A stretch of DNA of 64,000 bases from Flavobacteriales bacterium (GTDB taxonomy: Bacteria; Bacteroidota; Bacteroidia; Flavobacteriales_E; Vicingaceae): NCBI GenBank assembly GCA_020635825.1, contig JACJZA010000013.1, forward strand, positions 1-64,000. The letters run 5' to 3'. Positions within the stretch are counted from its first letter, which is position 1; each line of letters begins with the position of its first letter. A program made the position numbers and the translations under genes. Shown in pieces: positions 44,847 through 53,427 of the stretch. The notes beneath the pieces are model-generated. The model had not been told where the DNA came from. It worked only from the letters and a program-made list of their open reading frames with translations, and searched no databases.

Positions 44847-45935
44847 CTAATAGTACTTTTCGTCCTTACTTATTTTGATATCGTTAACAAATTGCTTGAT
44901 TTTTTGCTCATCTTGTTTTTTACAAACCAACAAAACATCATTTGTATCAACTACAATGTAATCATCAAGCCCTTGTAACACTACTAATTTATCTTTAGGG
45001 ACATTCACAATATTATTTGCAGAGTCGTACATCATTACTTCTTTTCCAACAATGGCGTTATTGTGATTGTCATGTTCTAAGTGTGTATAAATAGAACCCC
45101 ATGTTCCTAAATCTGACCAACCAATATCTGCACTAATTACAAAAACATTGGTTGATTTCTCCATAATTCCGTAATCAATGGAAATATTTTTACAAGTAGA
45201 ATAAGCATTTTTAATAAAGTCGCCTTCAGCATCAGTATTGTATTTCCCTACACCTTCTTTAAAAATAGAATTCATATTGGGTAATAAATTTTCAAATGCT
45301 TTATTTATGCTCTTCAAACTCCATATAAACATTCCAGAATTCCAACTAAATTCTCCGCTTGCAACAAACTGTTGTGCCAATTCTAAGTTAGGTTTCTCAG
45401 TAAAAGTTTTAACCTTTTTAATGTCATCATTATGAGAAGCATGATTACTATCAAACTGAATATAACCATAACCGGTATCAGGTCGGCTAGGAGTTATCCC
45501 CAAAGTAACCAAACAATCATTTTTTGCTGTAAAGTCAAGAGCCATATTAATCACTCTAACAAACTCTTCTTCCTTTAAAATAAGATGATCTGCAGGAGCT
45601 ACCACAATATTTGCTTCTGGGTTTTTTTCAGCTATTTTGTAATTAGCATAAGCAATACATGGAGCTGTATTTCTTCTACTTGGTTCGCAAATTACCTGTT
45701 CTTTAGTAATTCCTGGTAATTGTTCCAATATTAAATCTTCATAGATTTCATTGGTAACAATGTAAATATTTTCCTCAGGACAAATTCTTTTTAATCTGCT
45801 GTATGTTTGCTGAATCAATGTTTGTCCTGTACCAAGTATGTCAAGGAATTGTTTGGGGTGCTGGGTTCTACTCATTGGCCAGAATCTACTACCAATTCCA
45901 CCGGCCATTATCACACAATAATTATTTTTATTCAA
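44847..45935 (-). CDS. Mannose-1-phosphate guanylyltransferase
   Basis: Makes GDP-mannose from mannose 1-phosphate and GTP, a donor for surface glycans. The 362 residues show the nucleotidyltransferase loop VIMAGGIGSRFWPMSR near 8-23 followed by HPKQFLDI, APADHLIL near 112, GYGYIQ near 152, FTEKPNLELA near 172-181, WNSGMFIW near 196 and a C-terminal DIGWSDLGTWGS near 270. It is shorter than bifunctional ManC/AlgA enzymes and lacks their isomerase domain. It follows the aminotransferase by 11 bases. Confidence 0.93.
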   Translation of the reverse strand: MNKNNYCVIMAGGIGSRFWPMSRTQHPKQFLDILGTGQTLIQQTYSRLKRICPEENIYIVTNEIYEDLILEQLPGITKEQVICEPSRRNTAPCIAYANYKIAEKNPEANIVVAPADHLILKEEEFVRVINMALDFTAKNDCLVTLGITPSRPDTGYGYIQFDSNHASHNDDIKKVKTFTEKPNLELAQQFVASGEFSWNSGMFIWSLKSINKAFENLLPNMNSIFKEGVGKYNTDAEGDFIKNAYSTCKNISIDYGIMEKSTNVFVISADIGWSDLGTWGSIYTHLEHDNHNNAIVGKEVMMYDSANNIVNVPKDKLVVLQGLDDYIVVDTNDVLLVCKKQDEQKIKQFVNDIKISKDEKYY

Positions 45936-45946
45936 ACCGTTTCTTT

Positions 45947-47236
45947 TTAATTTAATTTACTCAAGGCAGCTTTTAATTGCCCAAATAAGGTATCTATTTC
46001 TTCAGCAACAGAAGTTCCTACCGATAAACGATACCAAGTTGAATCTTTATCTGCACCAAAAGCATTAAAAGGAACGATGGCTAATTTTGCCTCATCTAAA
46101 AGGTACTGAGTTACATCAGCAGTATTTTCTAATAAAGTACCGTTTTCTGTTCTTTTACCAACCAAATTAAAATTAACGGTTAGATAAATAGCTGCCTCAG
46201 GAATAATTACATCTACATCAAATCCTTCATCTTTTAAATCTTTCATTCCTTTGTAAAATGCTTGTAACCTTTGGTTAATATCACTTTTAAAAGAAGCAAG
46301 ATAAGTATCAATTGCTTTATCGTTCATTAAATAGTTGGCAGAGGCTACTTGCTCGGCTTTTGGCGACCAAGCACCAACATGACTCAAAATCGATTTCATT
46401 TTATCGATGATTTTTTGGGGACCGAATGCCCAACCAACTCTAACTCCAGTTGCAGCAAATGCTTTTGAAATACCATCAATATAGATAGTGTAATTTTTCA
46501 TATCAGGGCACAAAGTAACTGGATCAACATGTCTTGTTTCTCCATGAGTGAGCACCCAATAAATTTGATCATATAATAAATAAACCGGCTTTCTTGAGTC
46601 ACCACGTTTTTTGTTTTCTTCAATGATTAAATCACAAATATCTTTTAACCCTTTTTCTGTAAATGTAGTTCCCGTAGGGTTTAAAGGAGAACAAACAGCC
46701 ACCATAGTTGCTTCGCTGATGTAGGGTTTTAACTCTTCAGCAGTTGGCATAAATTTATTCTCAGGGGTTGTTTGCACTAATATTTGTTGACCTCTTGACA
46801 AGTGCGTATAATGGTTATTATTCCATGATGGAACCGGGAACAACACTTTATCTTGAGGATCTATTAACGTTTGATAAACAGCATAAATTAAAGGTCTAGC
46901 TCCACCAGAAATCAATATTTGATTAGCATTGTATTCTAATCCTTCTCTTGTATGAAGAAAACGAGATACTGCCTCTCTTAATTCTTGGATACCATTTGCT
47001 GGTGGATAATTGGTTTCATCGTTTTGATAAGCTTTAATAATTTCATCCTTTAATTCTGAAGGAATTGGAAATATCTTTGAGTTAAAATCACCAATTGTTA
47101 AGTTGTAAATTTTTTCGCCTTGAGCCATCTTGGCTTTTACTTCTCCGGCTAACTTAATAATCTCTGAACCAATTAGGTTTTCAGCCATTTCTGACACTTT
47201 CTGATTTACAATTGGGGCATGTAACGACGTATCCAT
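45947..47236 (-). CDS. Pyridoxal-phosphate-dependent class I/II aminotransferase
   Basis: Fold-type I aminotransferase of 429 residues; the amino donor is not certain, with aspartate/aromatic family the closest. Visible features are TIGDFNSKIFPIP near 46, NYPPANGIQELREAVSRFL near 77-95 (substrate loop), the SGGARPLIYAVYQ cofactor site near 110, NPTGTTFTEKGL near 186-197, the YDQIY region near 223 and the Schiff-base lysine in IDGISKAFAATGVRVGW near 254-270. It lies upstream of the guanylyltransferase gene on the same strand. Confidence 0.9.
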   Translation of the reverse strand: MDTSLHAPIVNQKVSEMAENLIGSEIIKLAGEVKAKMAQGEKIYNLTIGDFNSKIFPIPSELKDEIIKAYQNDETNYPPANGIQELREAVSRFLHTREGLEYNANQILISGGARPLIYAVYQTLIDPQDKVLFPVPSWNNNHYTHLSRGQQILVQTTPENKFMPTAEELKPYISEATMVAVCSPLNPTGTTFTEKGLKDICDLIIEENKKRGDSRKPVYLLYDQIYWVLTHGETRHVDPVTLCPDMKNYTIYIDGISKAFAATGVRVGWAFGPQKIIDKMKSILSHVGAWSPKAEQVASANYLMNDKAIDTYLASFKSDINQRLQAFYKGMKDLKDEGFDVDVIIPEAAIYLTVNFNLVGKRTENGTLLENTADVTQYLLDEAKLAIVPFNAFGADKDSTWYRLSVGTSVAEEIDTLFGQLKAALSKLN

Positions 47237-47311
47237 AATTTTTGTTTTTTCGTGTAAGGCGAAATTAATAAAAACACTTTAGTCAAATCTTGTTTTTAAG
47301 TGTGTTAGTTA

Positions 47312-47908
47312 TTAACAATCATGTTGATGAACCTCAGCGATTCCATGTACTAAATATTGTTTTTTTGAATGAACATCTGTACACAAAAAACGTGTTCTCC
47401 TTTTCTCTCCTTTTACAAACTTTCTATTTTGATTGATGGAAAAAATAGCCCCTTGTGGTAATTCGTTTAAATAAATAGTATTGGAAGGAGGACTATATTG
47501 ATTGAGAACTTTCATCAACTCAACATCTCTCACTGATGAAGCTGCTGGATTTTTTGCATGATTTTCTAACACTTCATAAATATCTTTTGGAAAAATATTT
47601 TTTTGCAATAATTCATTTAATAATTCAGAAAATTGGTTTTTCCATTCTTTTCCATGGGGTTTTACTCTTCTTTTATGTTTTTTATGAATCAATAAATGAG
47701 CAAATTCGTGTGTCAACGTAATTAAAAACGAATAGGGATTTAAATTTCCATTCACAGAAATTTGAGGTCGCTCAAATAAATTTCCAGCTCGAAAATCGCC
47801 TAATTTAGAACTGCGTTTTTTAGTAATTTTTATGGTAAATGAATAGGGTTGAAACCAATTTTGAAGGATAGGAATGGCTTGCTCAGGGATATAATCGAAT
47901 ACTTTCAT
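47312..47908 (-). CDS. SprT-like zinc metalloprotease-fold protein
   Basis: A 198-residue cytoplasmic protein with the SprT-like zinc site. LTHEFAHLLIHKKHKRR near residues 68-84 holds the HExxH pair, and HGKEWKNQF near 88-96 supplies the third-ligand region. SprT-family proteins include the eukaryotic DNA-protein crosslink protease Spartan; bacterial roles are poorly known. A C-terminal beta segment (FLCTDVHSKKQYLVHGIAEV) completes the domain. Its first base coincides with the end of feoB (47908), so it is coupled to the iron-transport genes. Confidence 0.88.
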   Translation of the reverse strand: MKVFDYIPEQAIPILQNWFQPYSFTIKITKKRSSKLGDFRAGNLFERPQISVNGNLNPYSFLITLTHEFAHLLIHKKHKRRVKPHGKEWKNQFSELLNELLQKNIFPKDIYEVLENHAKNPAASSVRDVELMKVLNQYSPPSNTIYLNELPQGAIFSINQNRKFVKGEKRRTRFLCTDVHSKKQYLVHGIAEVHQHDC

Positions 47909-49818
47909 TAGGAGAAAATAGTGTAAACAATTAAACTAGAAAAATAGGCTAACAATCCCATATAAACTACTTGGATAATCGGCCATTTAATAGAGTTTGT
48001 TTCTCGGTAAACTACGGCTAAAGTTGCCATACATTGCATGGCAAAAGCGTAAAAAATTAATAGCGAATAAGTAGTTGCTTTTGTATACAATTTTCCACCT
48101 GTGTTTGGGTTTTTGGCTTGCATCATTTTTTGTCGAATAGTAGTAGTATTATCTTCATCTCCAACACTATACAAAGTTGCCATAGTTCCAACAAAAACTT
48201 CACGAGCAGCAAATGAAGTAACCAAAGAAATTCCTATTTTCCAATCAAATCCTAATGGTTTTATAACTGGTTCTATTGTTTTACCAATTATTCCTGCATA
48301 AGATGCTTCCAGTTTCTCTGATGCTTCTTGACTTTGTAGTTCTTCAGAATTATCTGATTGTTCAATGTTAGCATATTTAACTTCAATTTTTTCAAATTCA
48401 TCTGAAGGTCCATAAGAAGAAAGTCCCCACAGAATAATAGAAATAGCGATAATTATTTTACCGGCATCAAACAAAAACACTTTTACTTTTCCAATAATTT
48501 CAATTCCTACACTTTTCCATCTAGGCATTCTATAAATTGGCATTTCTAACATAAATGAGCTTTTCTCTTTCGATTTAATCAACATTTTCATCACCCATGC
48601 AGATAACAAAGCTGCAACAAACCCAATTAAATAAAGCCCCATCATTAAAACACCTTGTACATTAAAAATACCCCATGAACTTTCCTTAGGGATAACCAAT
48701 GCTATCAATAAAGTATATACAGGAATTCTAGCAGAACAACTTATCAGCGGAGCAACCATAATAGTAATCAGCCTTTCTTTCACATTGCTTATGGTGCGAG
48801 CACCCATTATTGCAGGAACAGCACAAGCAGTACTGCTTAATAAAGGAATAATGGATTTACCATTTAACCCAAAACTTCTTAAAATCCTGTCCATTAAAAA
48901 ACTTACTCGTGCCATGTAGCCTGTATCTTCCAAAATAATAATAAAGGCAAACAACATGGTAATTTGAGGAACAAACACTACAATTCCTCCCAATCCGGCT
49001 ATGATACCATTTACGATTAAATCATTCAACATCCCATCGGGTAACGCATTACCTAATTTTTCACCAAGAAATAAAAACCCATTTTCTATTAATTCCATCG
49101 GGTAACTTGCCCATGAAAAAATAGCTTGAAAAATTAAAAACAAAAGCGTCAAAAATATAAGATATCCGTACACTTTATGGGTTAAAATATTATCAATTTT
49201 TCGAGTTAATATTGCCAATTTATCTTCTCCATTTACAATCAAACATTCATTTACTATTTGATTAATTTTATTGTAACGAAGCATTGTTTCATCAATCACA
49301 TTTGATGATGTCTTTTGCTCAATAAATTTTGTTGATTTGGATTGATAATTTGCAATCGCATATTTCAATTCCTCAATTCCTTTACCGATTCTAGAATTGA
49401 GAGGAATTACAGGAATTCCCAACAGCATAGAAAGTTTTTGGACTTTAATTTCATGATTGTTGCGTTGGAGCAAATCCATCATATTTAACACCAACACCAC
49501 TTTTTTACCTAAATCAATAATTTGAGTAAGCAATAATAAATTTCTTTTCAAATTAGTTGCATCAGCAACAACCACTATTATTTCATCACCAGTAGCTTTT
49601 TCAACATATTCTTGAGTTACCTTTTCATCTTCTGAGTTTGCTGACAAACTATAAGTTCCTGGTAAGTCAATTATTTTAACCTTATTATTTTTAATAGAAA
49701 AAGACCCTGATTTTTTATCGACAGTTACACCCGGGAAATTGCCCACTTTTTGATTTAAACCGGTTAAAGCATTAAATAATGAACTTTTTCCTGTATTGGG
49801 ATTCCCTACCAATAACAC
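47908..49818 (-). CDS. feoB: Ferrous iron transporter FeoB
   Basis: Inner-membrane Fe2+ importer with an N-terminal G-protein domain. Motifs are GNPNTGKSSLFNALTG near 5-20 (G1), VGNFPGVTVDKKSG near 26-39 (G2), DLPGTYSLSA near 52-61 (G3) and LNMMDLLQ near 110-117 (G4). Gate-region helices follow from about 215, including ITMLFAFIIILEDTGYMAR and the conserved GLNGKSIIPLLSSTACAVPAIMGAR stretch (about 317-341). The GTG start at 49818 leaves only four residues before G1. An in-frame CTG at 49851 or ATT at 49857, overlapping feoA, would give the more usual N-terminus and is a plausible real start. Confidence 0.93.
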   Translation of the reverse strand: MLLVGNPNTGKSSLFNALTGLNQKVGNFPGVTVDKKSGSFSIKNNKVKIIDLPGTYSLSANSEDEKVTQEYVEKATGDEIIVVVADATNLKRNLLLLTQIIDLGKKVVLVLNMMDLLQRNNHEIKVQKLSMLLGIPVIPLNSRIGKGIEELKYAIANYQSKSTKFIEQKTSSNVIDETMLRYNKINQIVNECLIVNGEDKLAILTRKIDNILTHKVYGYLIFLTLLFLIFQAIFSWASYPMELIENGFLFLGEKLGNALPDGMLNDLIVNGIIAGLGGIVVFVPQITMLFAFIIILEDTGYMARVSFLMDRILRSFGLNGKSIIPLLSSTACAVPAIMGARTISNVKERLITIMVAPLISCSARIPVYTLLIALVIPKESSWGIFNVQGVLMMGLYLIGFVAALLSAWVMKMLIKSKEKSSFMLEMPIYRMPRWKSVGIEIIGKVKVFLFDAGKIIIAISIILWGLSSYGPSDEFEKIEVKYANIEQSDNSEELQSQEASEKLEASYAGIIGKTIEPVIKPLGFDWKIGISLVTSFAAREVFVGTMATLYSVGDEDNTTTIRQKMMQAKNPNTGGKLYTKATTYSLLIFYAFAMQCMATLAVVYRETNSIKWPIIQVVYMGLLAYFSSLIVYTIFS

Positions 49819-49852
49819 TTTAGTTTCTTTATGTACCTCTTCTTTGCTCAGT

Positions 49853-50083
49853 TTAATTTATTTTAGATATTTCAATTTTTTGAGCATCGGACTTACGGAT
49901 ACTAATGTAATTGGTTCCGGAAGTAATTAATATCGGATCTTTTAAAGGAGCAATTCTTTCTACTGAAATTTCCTCACCCAAAATAAAACCCATGGTCAAC
50001 ATCTGCAAAGCCAAATTTTCATCTTTGATTTGCCTAATGATTCCTTTTTCTTTCTCCTTTAAATTATCTAATGTTACTTCCAT
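49853..50083 (-). CDS. feoA: FeoA domain-containing ferrous iron transport protein
   Basis: A 76-residue SH3-like cytoplasmic protein that supports FeoB-mediated iron uptake. It shows the family pattern LDNLKEKEKGIIRQI, LQMLTMGFILGEEISVERIAPLKDP across about 27-51, and ISIRKSDAQKIEI near the end. It lies directly upstream of feoB, with the stop close to or overlapping the likely feoB start. A 46-residue lipoprotein gene precedes it on the same strand. Confidence 0.92.
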   Translation of the reverse strand: MEVTLDNLKEKEKGIIRQIKDENLALQMLTMGFILGEEISVERIAPLKDPILITSGTNYISIRKSDAQKIEISKIN

Positions 50084-50168
50084 AAAGCTATTTAGAATTA
50101 ATCTAAATAAGCTTCAAAAGTAGGTGATTTTTTCTATTAATTCAATGATAAATATCAGAAAGGTGCTA

Positions 50169-50309
50169 TTAAACTCTTTTTGATTCAGTTTGATTATGAT
50201 GACTCCACTTAGGACATGTGTTACACCTGTTTTTCTTTCTTAAAAAACAGGACGATAAAACTAGCATTAAAATAAATAAAGTTATAAGATACAATCGTTT
50301 GTTCATCAT
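50169..50309 (-). CDS. Small cysteine-rich lipoprotein upstream of feoAB
   Basis: A 46-residue frame, too short for most gene callers, in the 308-bp gap before feoA. It starts at ATG-ATG (50309) and has a complete lipoprotein signal (YLITLFILMLVLSSC, Cys 21). The short mature part has basic residues and a CNTCPKW motif (CxxC at residues 29-32), ending in a His pair. The position 85 bases upstream of feoA on the same strand suggests co-expression with ferrous iron uptake, perhaps metal or redox related. I do not recognise the family. The rest of the gap shows nothing clear beyond a TACTTTTA at 50369-50376 facing the mlaE gene. Confidence 0.6.
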   Translation of the reverse strand: MMNKRLYLITLFILMLVLSSCFLRKKNRCNTCPKWSHHNQTESKRV

Positions 50310-50391
50310 ACTCCAAAGGTAAAAAATATATATCAAAGACGTGCTTTAATATTTCAACAAGAATTATTTACTTTTATAGCTTGAAAAGATT

Positions 50392-51135
50392 ATGTTAAAA
50401 GCATTTCACAACATAGGAAAGTATTTTATGCTCTTAAACAGAGTATTTAAAAGACCTGATAATTACAAATTATATAGAAGGCAGATTGCTCATGAAATGA
50501 TGAGTTTAGGGATAGGCTCTTTGGGACTTATTTCCATTATTTCAATTTTTATGGGTGCTGTTGTTACCATCCAAACTGCATCAAACATTGATAGCCCATT
50601 AATACCAGCATACGCAATTGGTTACGCAACAAGACAATCTTTTATTTTAGAATTAGCACCTACTGTAATGTGTTTAATTCTTGCAGGTAAAATTGGCTCT
50701 AACATAGCTTCTGAAATAGGCACAATGAGAATTTCTGAACAAATTGACGCGCTTGAAATTATGGGTGTTAATTCAGCATCTTATTTGATTTTTCCAAAAA
50801 TTATTGCTGCGTTATTAATTGTTCCTGTAATTATTATTTACAGTATGTTTTTAGGGATGTTAGGTGGATATATAGTAGCTGCTTACTCAAACTTTACTAC
50901 AGTTAATAATTACATTTTAGGAATCAGATGGTCTTTTGATGCATTTGGGGTTATATATGCTCTTATTAAAACTTTATTTTTTGCATTTATTATTACAAGT
51001 GTACCTGCGTTTTATGGTTATTATACTCGAGGCGGAGCGCTAGAAATTGGTCGTTCAAGTACAAAGTCTGTTGTTTATAGTAGTATTTGTATTCTAATTA
51101 TCAACTATATTCTAACTCAATTACTATTAATATAA
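50392..51135 (+). CDS. MlaE-type phospholipid ABC transporter permease
   Basis: Inner-membrane permease of an MCE/Mla-type lipid transporter. The 247 residues have the family features IGSLGLISIISIFMGAVVTIQTA near 38-60, GYATRQSFILELAPTV near 77-92, LAGKIGSNIASEIGTMRISEQIDALEIMG near 96-124 (the conserved cytoplasmic coupling helix) and four to five later membrane helices. It is immediately followed by its ATPase. In Bacteroidota the MCE-domain subunit is usually close by, but none is seen here. Confidence 0.9.
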   Translation: MLKAFHNIGKYFMLLNRVFKRPDNYKLYRRQIAHEMMSLGIGSLGLISIISIFMGAVVTIQTASNIDSPLIPAYAIGYATRQSFILELAPTVMCLILAGKIGSNIASEIGTMRISEQIDALEIMGVNSASYLIFPKIIAALLIVPVIIIYSMFLGMLGGYIVAAYSNFTTVNNYILGIRWSFDAFGVIYALIKTLFFAFIITSVPAFYGYYTRGGALEIGRSSTKSVVYSSICILIINYILTQLLLI

Positions 51136-51885
51136 ATGATTGAGGTAAAAAACATACATAAGAGCTTTAATGAGCATCATGTTTTAAATGATGTTTCAGT
51201 AATTTTTAAGCGTGGGGAGATTAACCTTGTGATTGGAGCCAGTGGCTCAGGAAAATCTGTCTTAACTAAATGTATCGTTGGATTACATGAAGTTGATAGT
51301 GGAAATATTGAATACGATGGAAGGGATTTTACCAAAATGAATTTTAAACAAAAAAAAGAAATACGATCTGAAATAGGAATGTTGTTTCAAGGTTCTGCGC
51401 TTTTCGATTCCTTAACGGTAGAAGAAAACATTAAGTTTCCTTTAGAAATGTACACTAAACAGTCTCGTGAAGAAATGTTGGATAGAGTGAATACTTGTTT
51501 AAAGAGAGTTGAGCTAGAGAATGTAAATCATTTATATCCTGCGGAGTTGAGTGGCGGAATGCAAAAACGTGTTGGTATAGCCAGAGCCATAGCGGTTAGT
51601 CCAAAATACTTGTTTTGTGATGAACCAAACTCAGGATTAGATCCTAAAACAGGAATTGTTATTGATAACCTTATCTATGATTTGACTAAAGAGTTTGACA
51701 TTACCACTATTTGTGTTACACACGATATGAATTCGGTAATGGAAACAGGAGAAAATATTGTTTTCTTACATCAAGGTCAAAAATGGTGGGAAGGAGATAA
51801 AGAAAGCATCTTAAAAACAGACAATAAAGAATTGTGTGACTTTGTTTACGCTTCCCGAATTATGCAAAAATTCAAAACGCTTTAA
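51136..51885 (+). CDS. MlaF-type phospholipid ABC transporter ATP-binding protein
   Basis: ATPase partner of the MlaE-type permease; its start codon directly follows the permease stop. The 249 residues show Walker A VIGASGSGKSVLTK near 33-46, LFQGSALFDSLTVEENI near 83-99 (a Q-loop typical of MlaF), signature LSGGMQKR near 140-147, Walker B YLFCDEPNSGLDP near 159-171 and the H-loop CVTHDM. The SALFDS and LSGGMQKR forms support the Mla family. The 3' end overlaps the convergent GT2 gene by 4 bases. Confidence 0.92.
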   Translation: MIEVKNIHKSFNEHHVLNDVSVIFKRGEINLVIGASGSGKSVLTKCIVGLHEVDSGNIEYDGRDFTKMNFKQKKEIRSEIGMLFQGSALFDSLTVEENIKFPLEMYTKQSREEMLDRVNTCLKRVELENVNHLYPAELSGGMQKRVGIARAIAVSPKYLFCDEPNSGLDPKTGIVIDNLIYDLTKEFDITTICVTHDMNSVMETGENIVFLHQGQKWWEGDKESILKTDNKELCDFVYASRIMQKFKTL

Positions 51886-52619
51886 GCTGATTTTTTATAG
51901 TTGCGGAACCAACTTTTTATTTTCATTTGAATTACACCAAAAACAGCTTCCTTAAAAATACCTCCACTCATTTTTGATACCCCTTCTTGTCGGTCGGTAA
52001 AAATGATGGGAACTTCTTTAATGATGAAACCAAATTTCCAAGCGGTAAATTTCATCTCAATTTGAAAGGCATAACCTTTAAATTTAATGGCATCCAAATC
52101 GATGGTTTCCAACACTTTTCTGGTATAACATTTAAAACCTGAAGTAGTATCTCTTACCGGCATTCCGGTAATAAAACGGACATAAGCCGAAGCATAGTAA
52201 GACATTAAAACTCGTCCCATAGGCCAATTCACCACATTTACACCTTTGATATATCGAGAACCAATAGACATATCAGCACCTTCAACAGCACAAGCATTGT
52301 AAAGTTTTAATAAATCTTCAGGATTATGTGAAAAATCGCAATCCATTTCAAAAACATACTGATATTGCTTTTTTAGAGACCATTTAAACCCATGAATATA
52401 GGCAGTACCTAATCCTAGTTTCCCTTTTCTTTCCTCTATGTGTAATTTATTAGGAAACTCGTTTTGAAGTTGCTTGACAATGTTTGCAGTACCATCAGGT
52501 GAACCATCATCAATAATTAAAACATGAAAGTCTTTCTCTAAAGAAAACACTTTGCGAATCATCGCTTCCACGTTTTCTTTTTCATTGTAAGTAGGTATTA
52601 TTACAACAGAATCAGACAT
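51882..52619 (-). CDS. Polyprenol-phosphate mannose synthase-like glycosyltransferase family 2
   Basis: A 245-residue GT2 enzyme resembling dolichol/polyprenol-phosphate mannosyltransferase (Dpm1), which charges a lipid carrier with a sugar from GDP- or UDP-sugar. Motifs are VIIPTYNEKENVEAM near 5-19, IDDGSPDGTANIV near 36-48, the metal-binding FEMDCDFSHNPEDLLKL near 91-107, SRYIKG near 121, DTTSGFKCYTRKVLE near 158-172 and VPIIFTDRQEGVSKM near 208-222. No membrane helices follow the catalytic domain. Sugar identity is inferred from family only. Confidence 0.88.
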   Translation of the reverse strand: MSDSVVIIPTYNEKENVEAMIRKVFSLEKDFHVLIIDDGSPDGTANIVKQLQNEFPNKLHIEERKGKLGLGTAYIHGFKWSLKKQYQYVFEMDCDFSHNPEDLLKLYNACAVEGADMSIGSRYIKGVNVVNWPMGRVLMSYYASAYVRFITGMPVRDTTSGFKCYTRKVLETIDLDAIKFKGYAFQIEMKFTAWKFGFIIKEVPIIFTDRQEGVSKMSGGIFKEAVFGVIQMKIKSWFRNYKKSA

Positions 52620-52665
52620 TTATTCATTTTTAATTCGATTGTAAAGATATAAAAAACCGTTTCAA

Positions 52666-52699
52666 AAAAAATGAGCGATTAAATATTCGCTCATTTTTT
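52666..52699 (-). terminator. Rho-independent terminator of the TraB/GumN-like gene
   Basis: AAAAAATGAGCGA at 52666-52678 pairs with TCGCTCATTTTTT at 52687-52699 around TTAAATAT. On the minus strand it lies about 50 bases beyond the stop of the lipoprotein gene ending at 52751. Confidence 0.8.
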
Positions 52700-52750
52700 A
52701 TAGTTTTTTAACTATTTTAACTTTATTGTATTAATGAAAATTTATTAAGT

Positions 52751-53422
52751 CTATTTACATGTTTTTTTGAGTCTTTTGACTAAATAGGGTTTATGATTTT
52801 CACCATATAATATCATAATTTTCTCATAATTTGAATCTACCAAATGATTGAATAAATTTTGATTTCTAAAATTACTAACTACATTATTTTTAGTTTTATA
52901 AATATCTATTTCTTCATTTGAATTTACTTTGATAACTCCAAATTTAGATTCATAATATTCTACAATGTCTGTTATTGAAACATCAGCATTAATATCTAGA
53001 GAATCTTTACCCATCAATTCTCCATTAGGTTGTTTCATTAACCCTTTGAAGTTTTTAGATACTTTATCAAAATCATATTTCCTATCTCCAGTTATTTTAA
53101 AATACTTTTTTAAAATAAGCCTTTGTTTTAGAACTCCTAAATTTTTAGTATCATCTTTAATTCCTTCATAATAAAGAACAAAACCTTGATCACGTAAAGA
53201 ATCTAATGCCAATTTTATGTTATTGTAGTAGTTTTCTGTTCCAATATGATGAGTTCCTATAAAATATATCTCTTTATTTAATCCATTCTTGATAGATGAA
53301 ATGTCCACCGATTCATCGTAAACTAGCTTTTTAAACTTTCTTAATTGTATTTGTTTACAAGAAAATAAAAAAGATGTTAAGGTTAAAAGAAAAAATATTT
53401 GATGTACAAAATACTTTTTCAC
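52751..53422 (-). CDS. TraB/GumN-like (TIKI-fold) lipoprotein
   Basis: A 223-residue envelope lipoprotein (signal IFFLLTLTSFLFSC, Cys 22). The mature domain begins EIYFIGTHHIGTENYYNNI near 51-69, the GxxH strand typical of TraB/PrgY/GumN proteins, continues with VLYYEGI near 82-88, and ends in IMILYGENHKPYLVKRL near 203-219, equivalent to the family's late G-x-x-H motif. Members include TIKI metalloproteases and pheromone-shutdown proteins; activity here is uncertain. It is 5 bases downstream of acs, and is more AT-rich than its neighbours. Confidence 0.6.
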   Translation of the reverse strand: MKKYFVHQIFFLLTLTSFLFSCKQIQLRKFKKLVYDESVDISSIKNGLNKEIYFIGTHHIGTENYYNNIKLALDSLRDQGFVLYYEGIKDDTKNLGVLKQRLILKKYFKITGDRKYDFDKVSKNFKGLMKQPNGELMGKDSLDINADVSITDIVEYYESKFGVIKVNSNEEIDIYKTKNNVVSNFRNQNLFNHLVDSNYEKIMILYGENHKPYLVKRLKKTCK

Positions 53423-53427
53423 TATGA

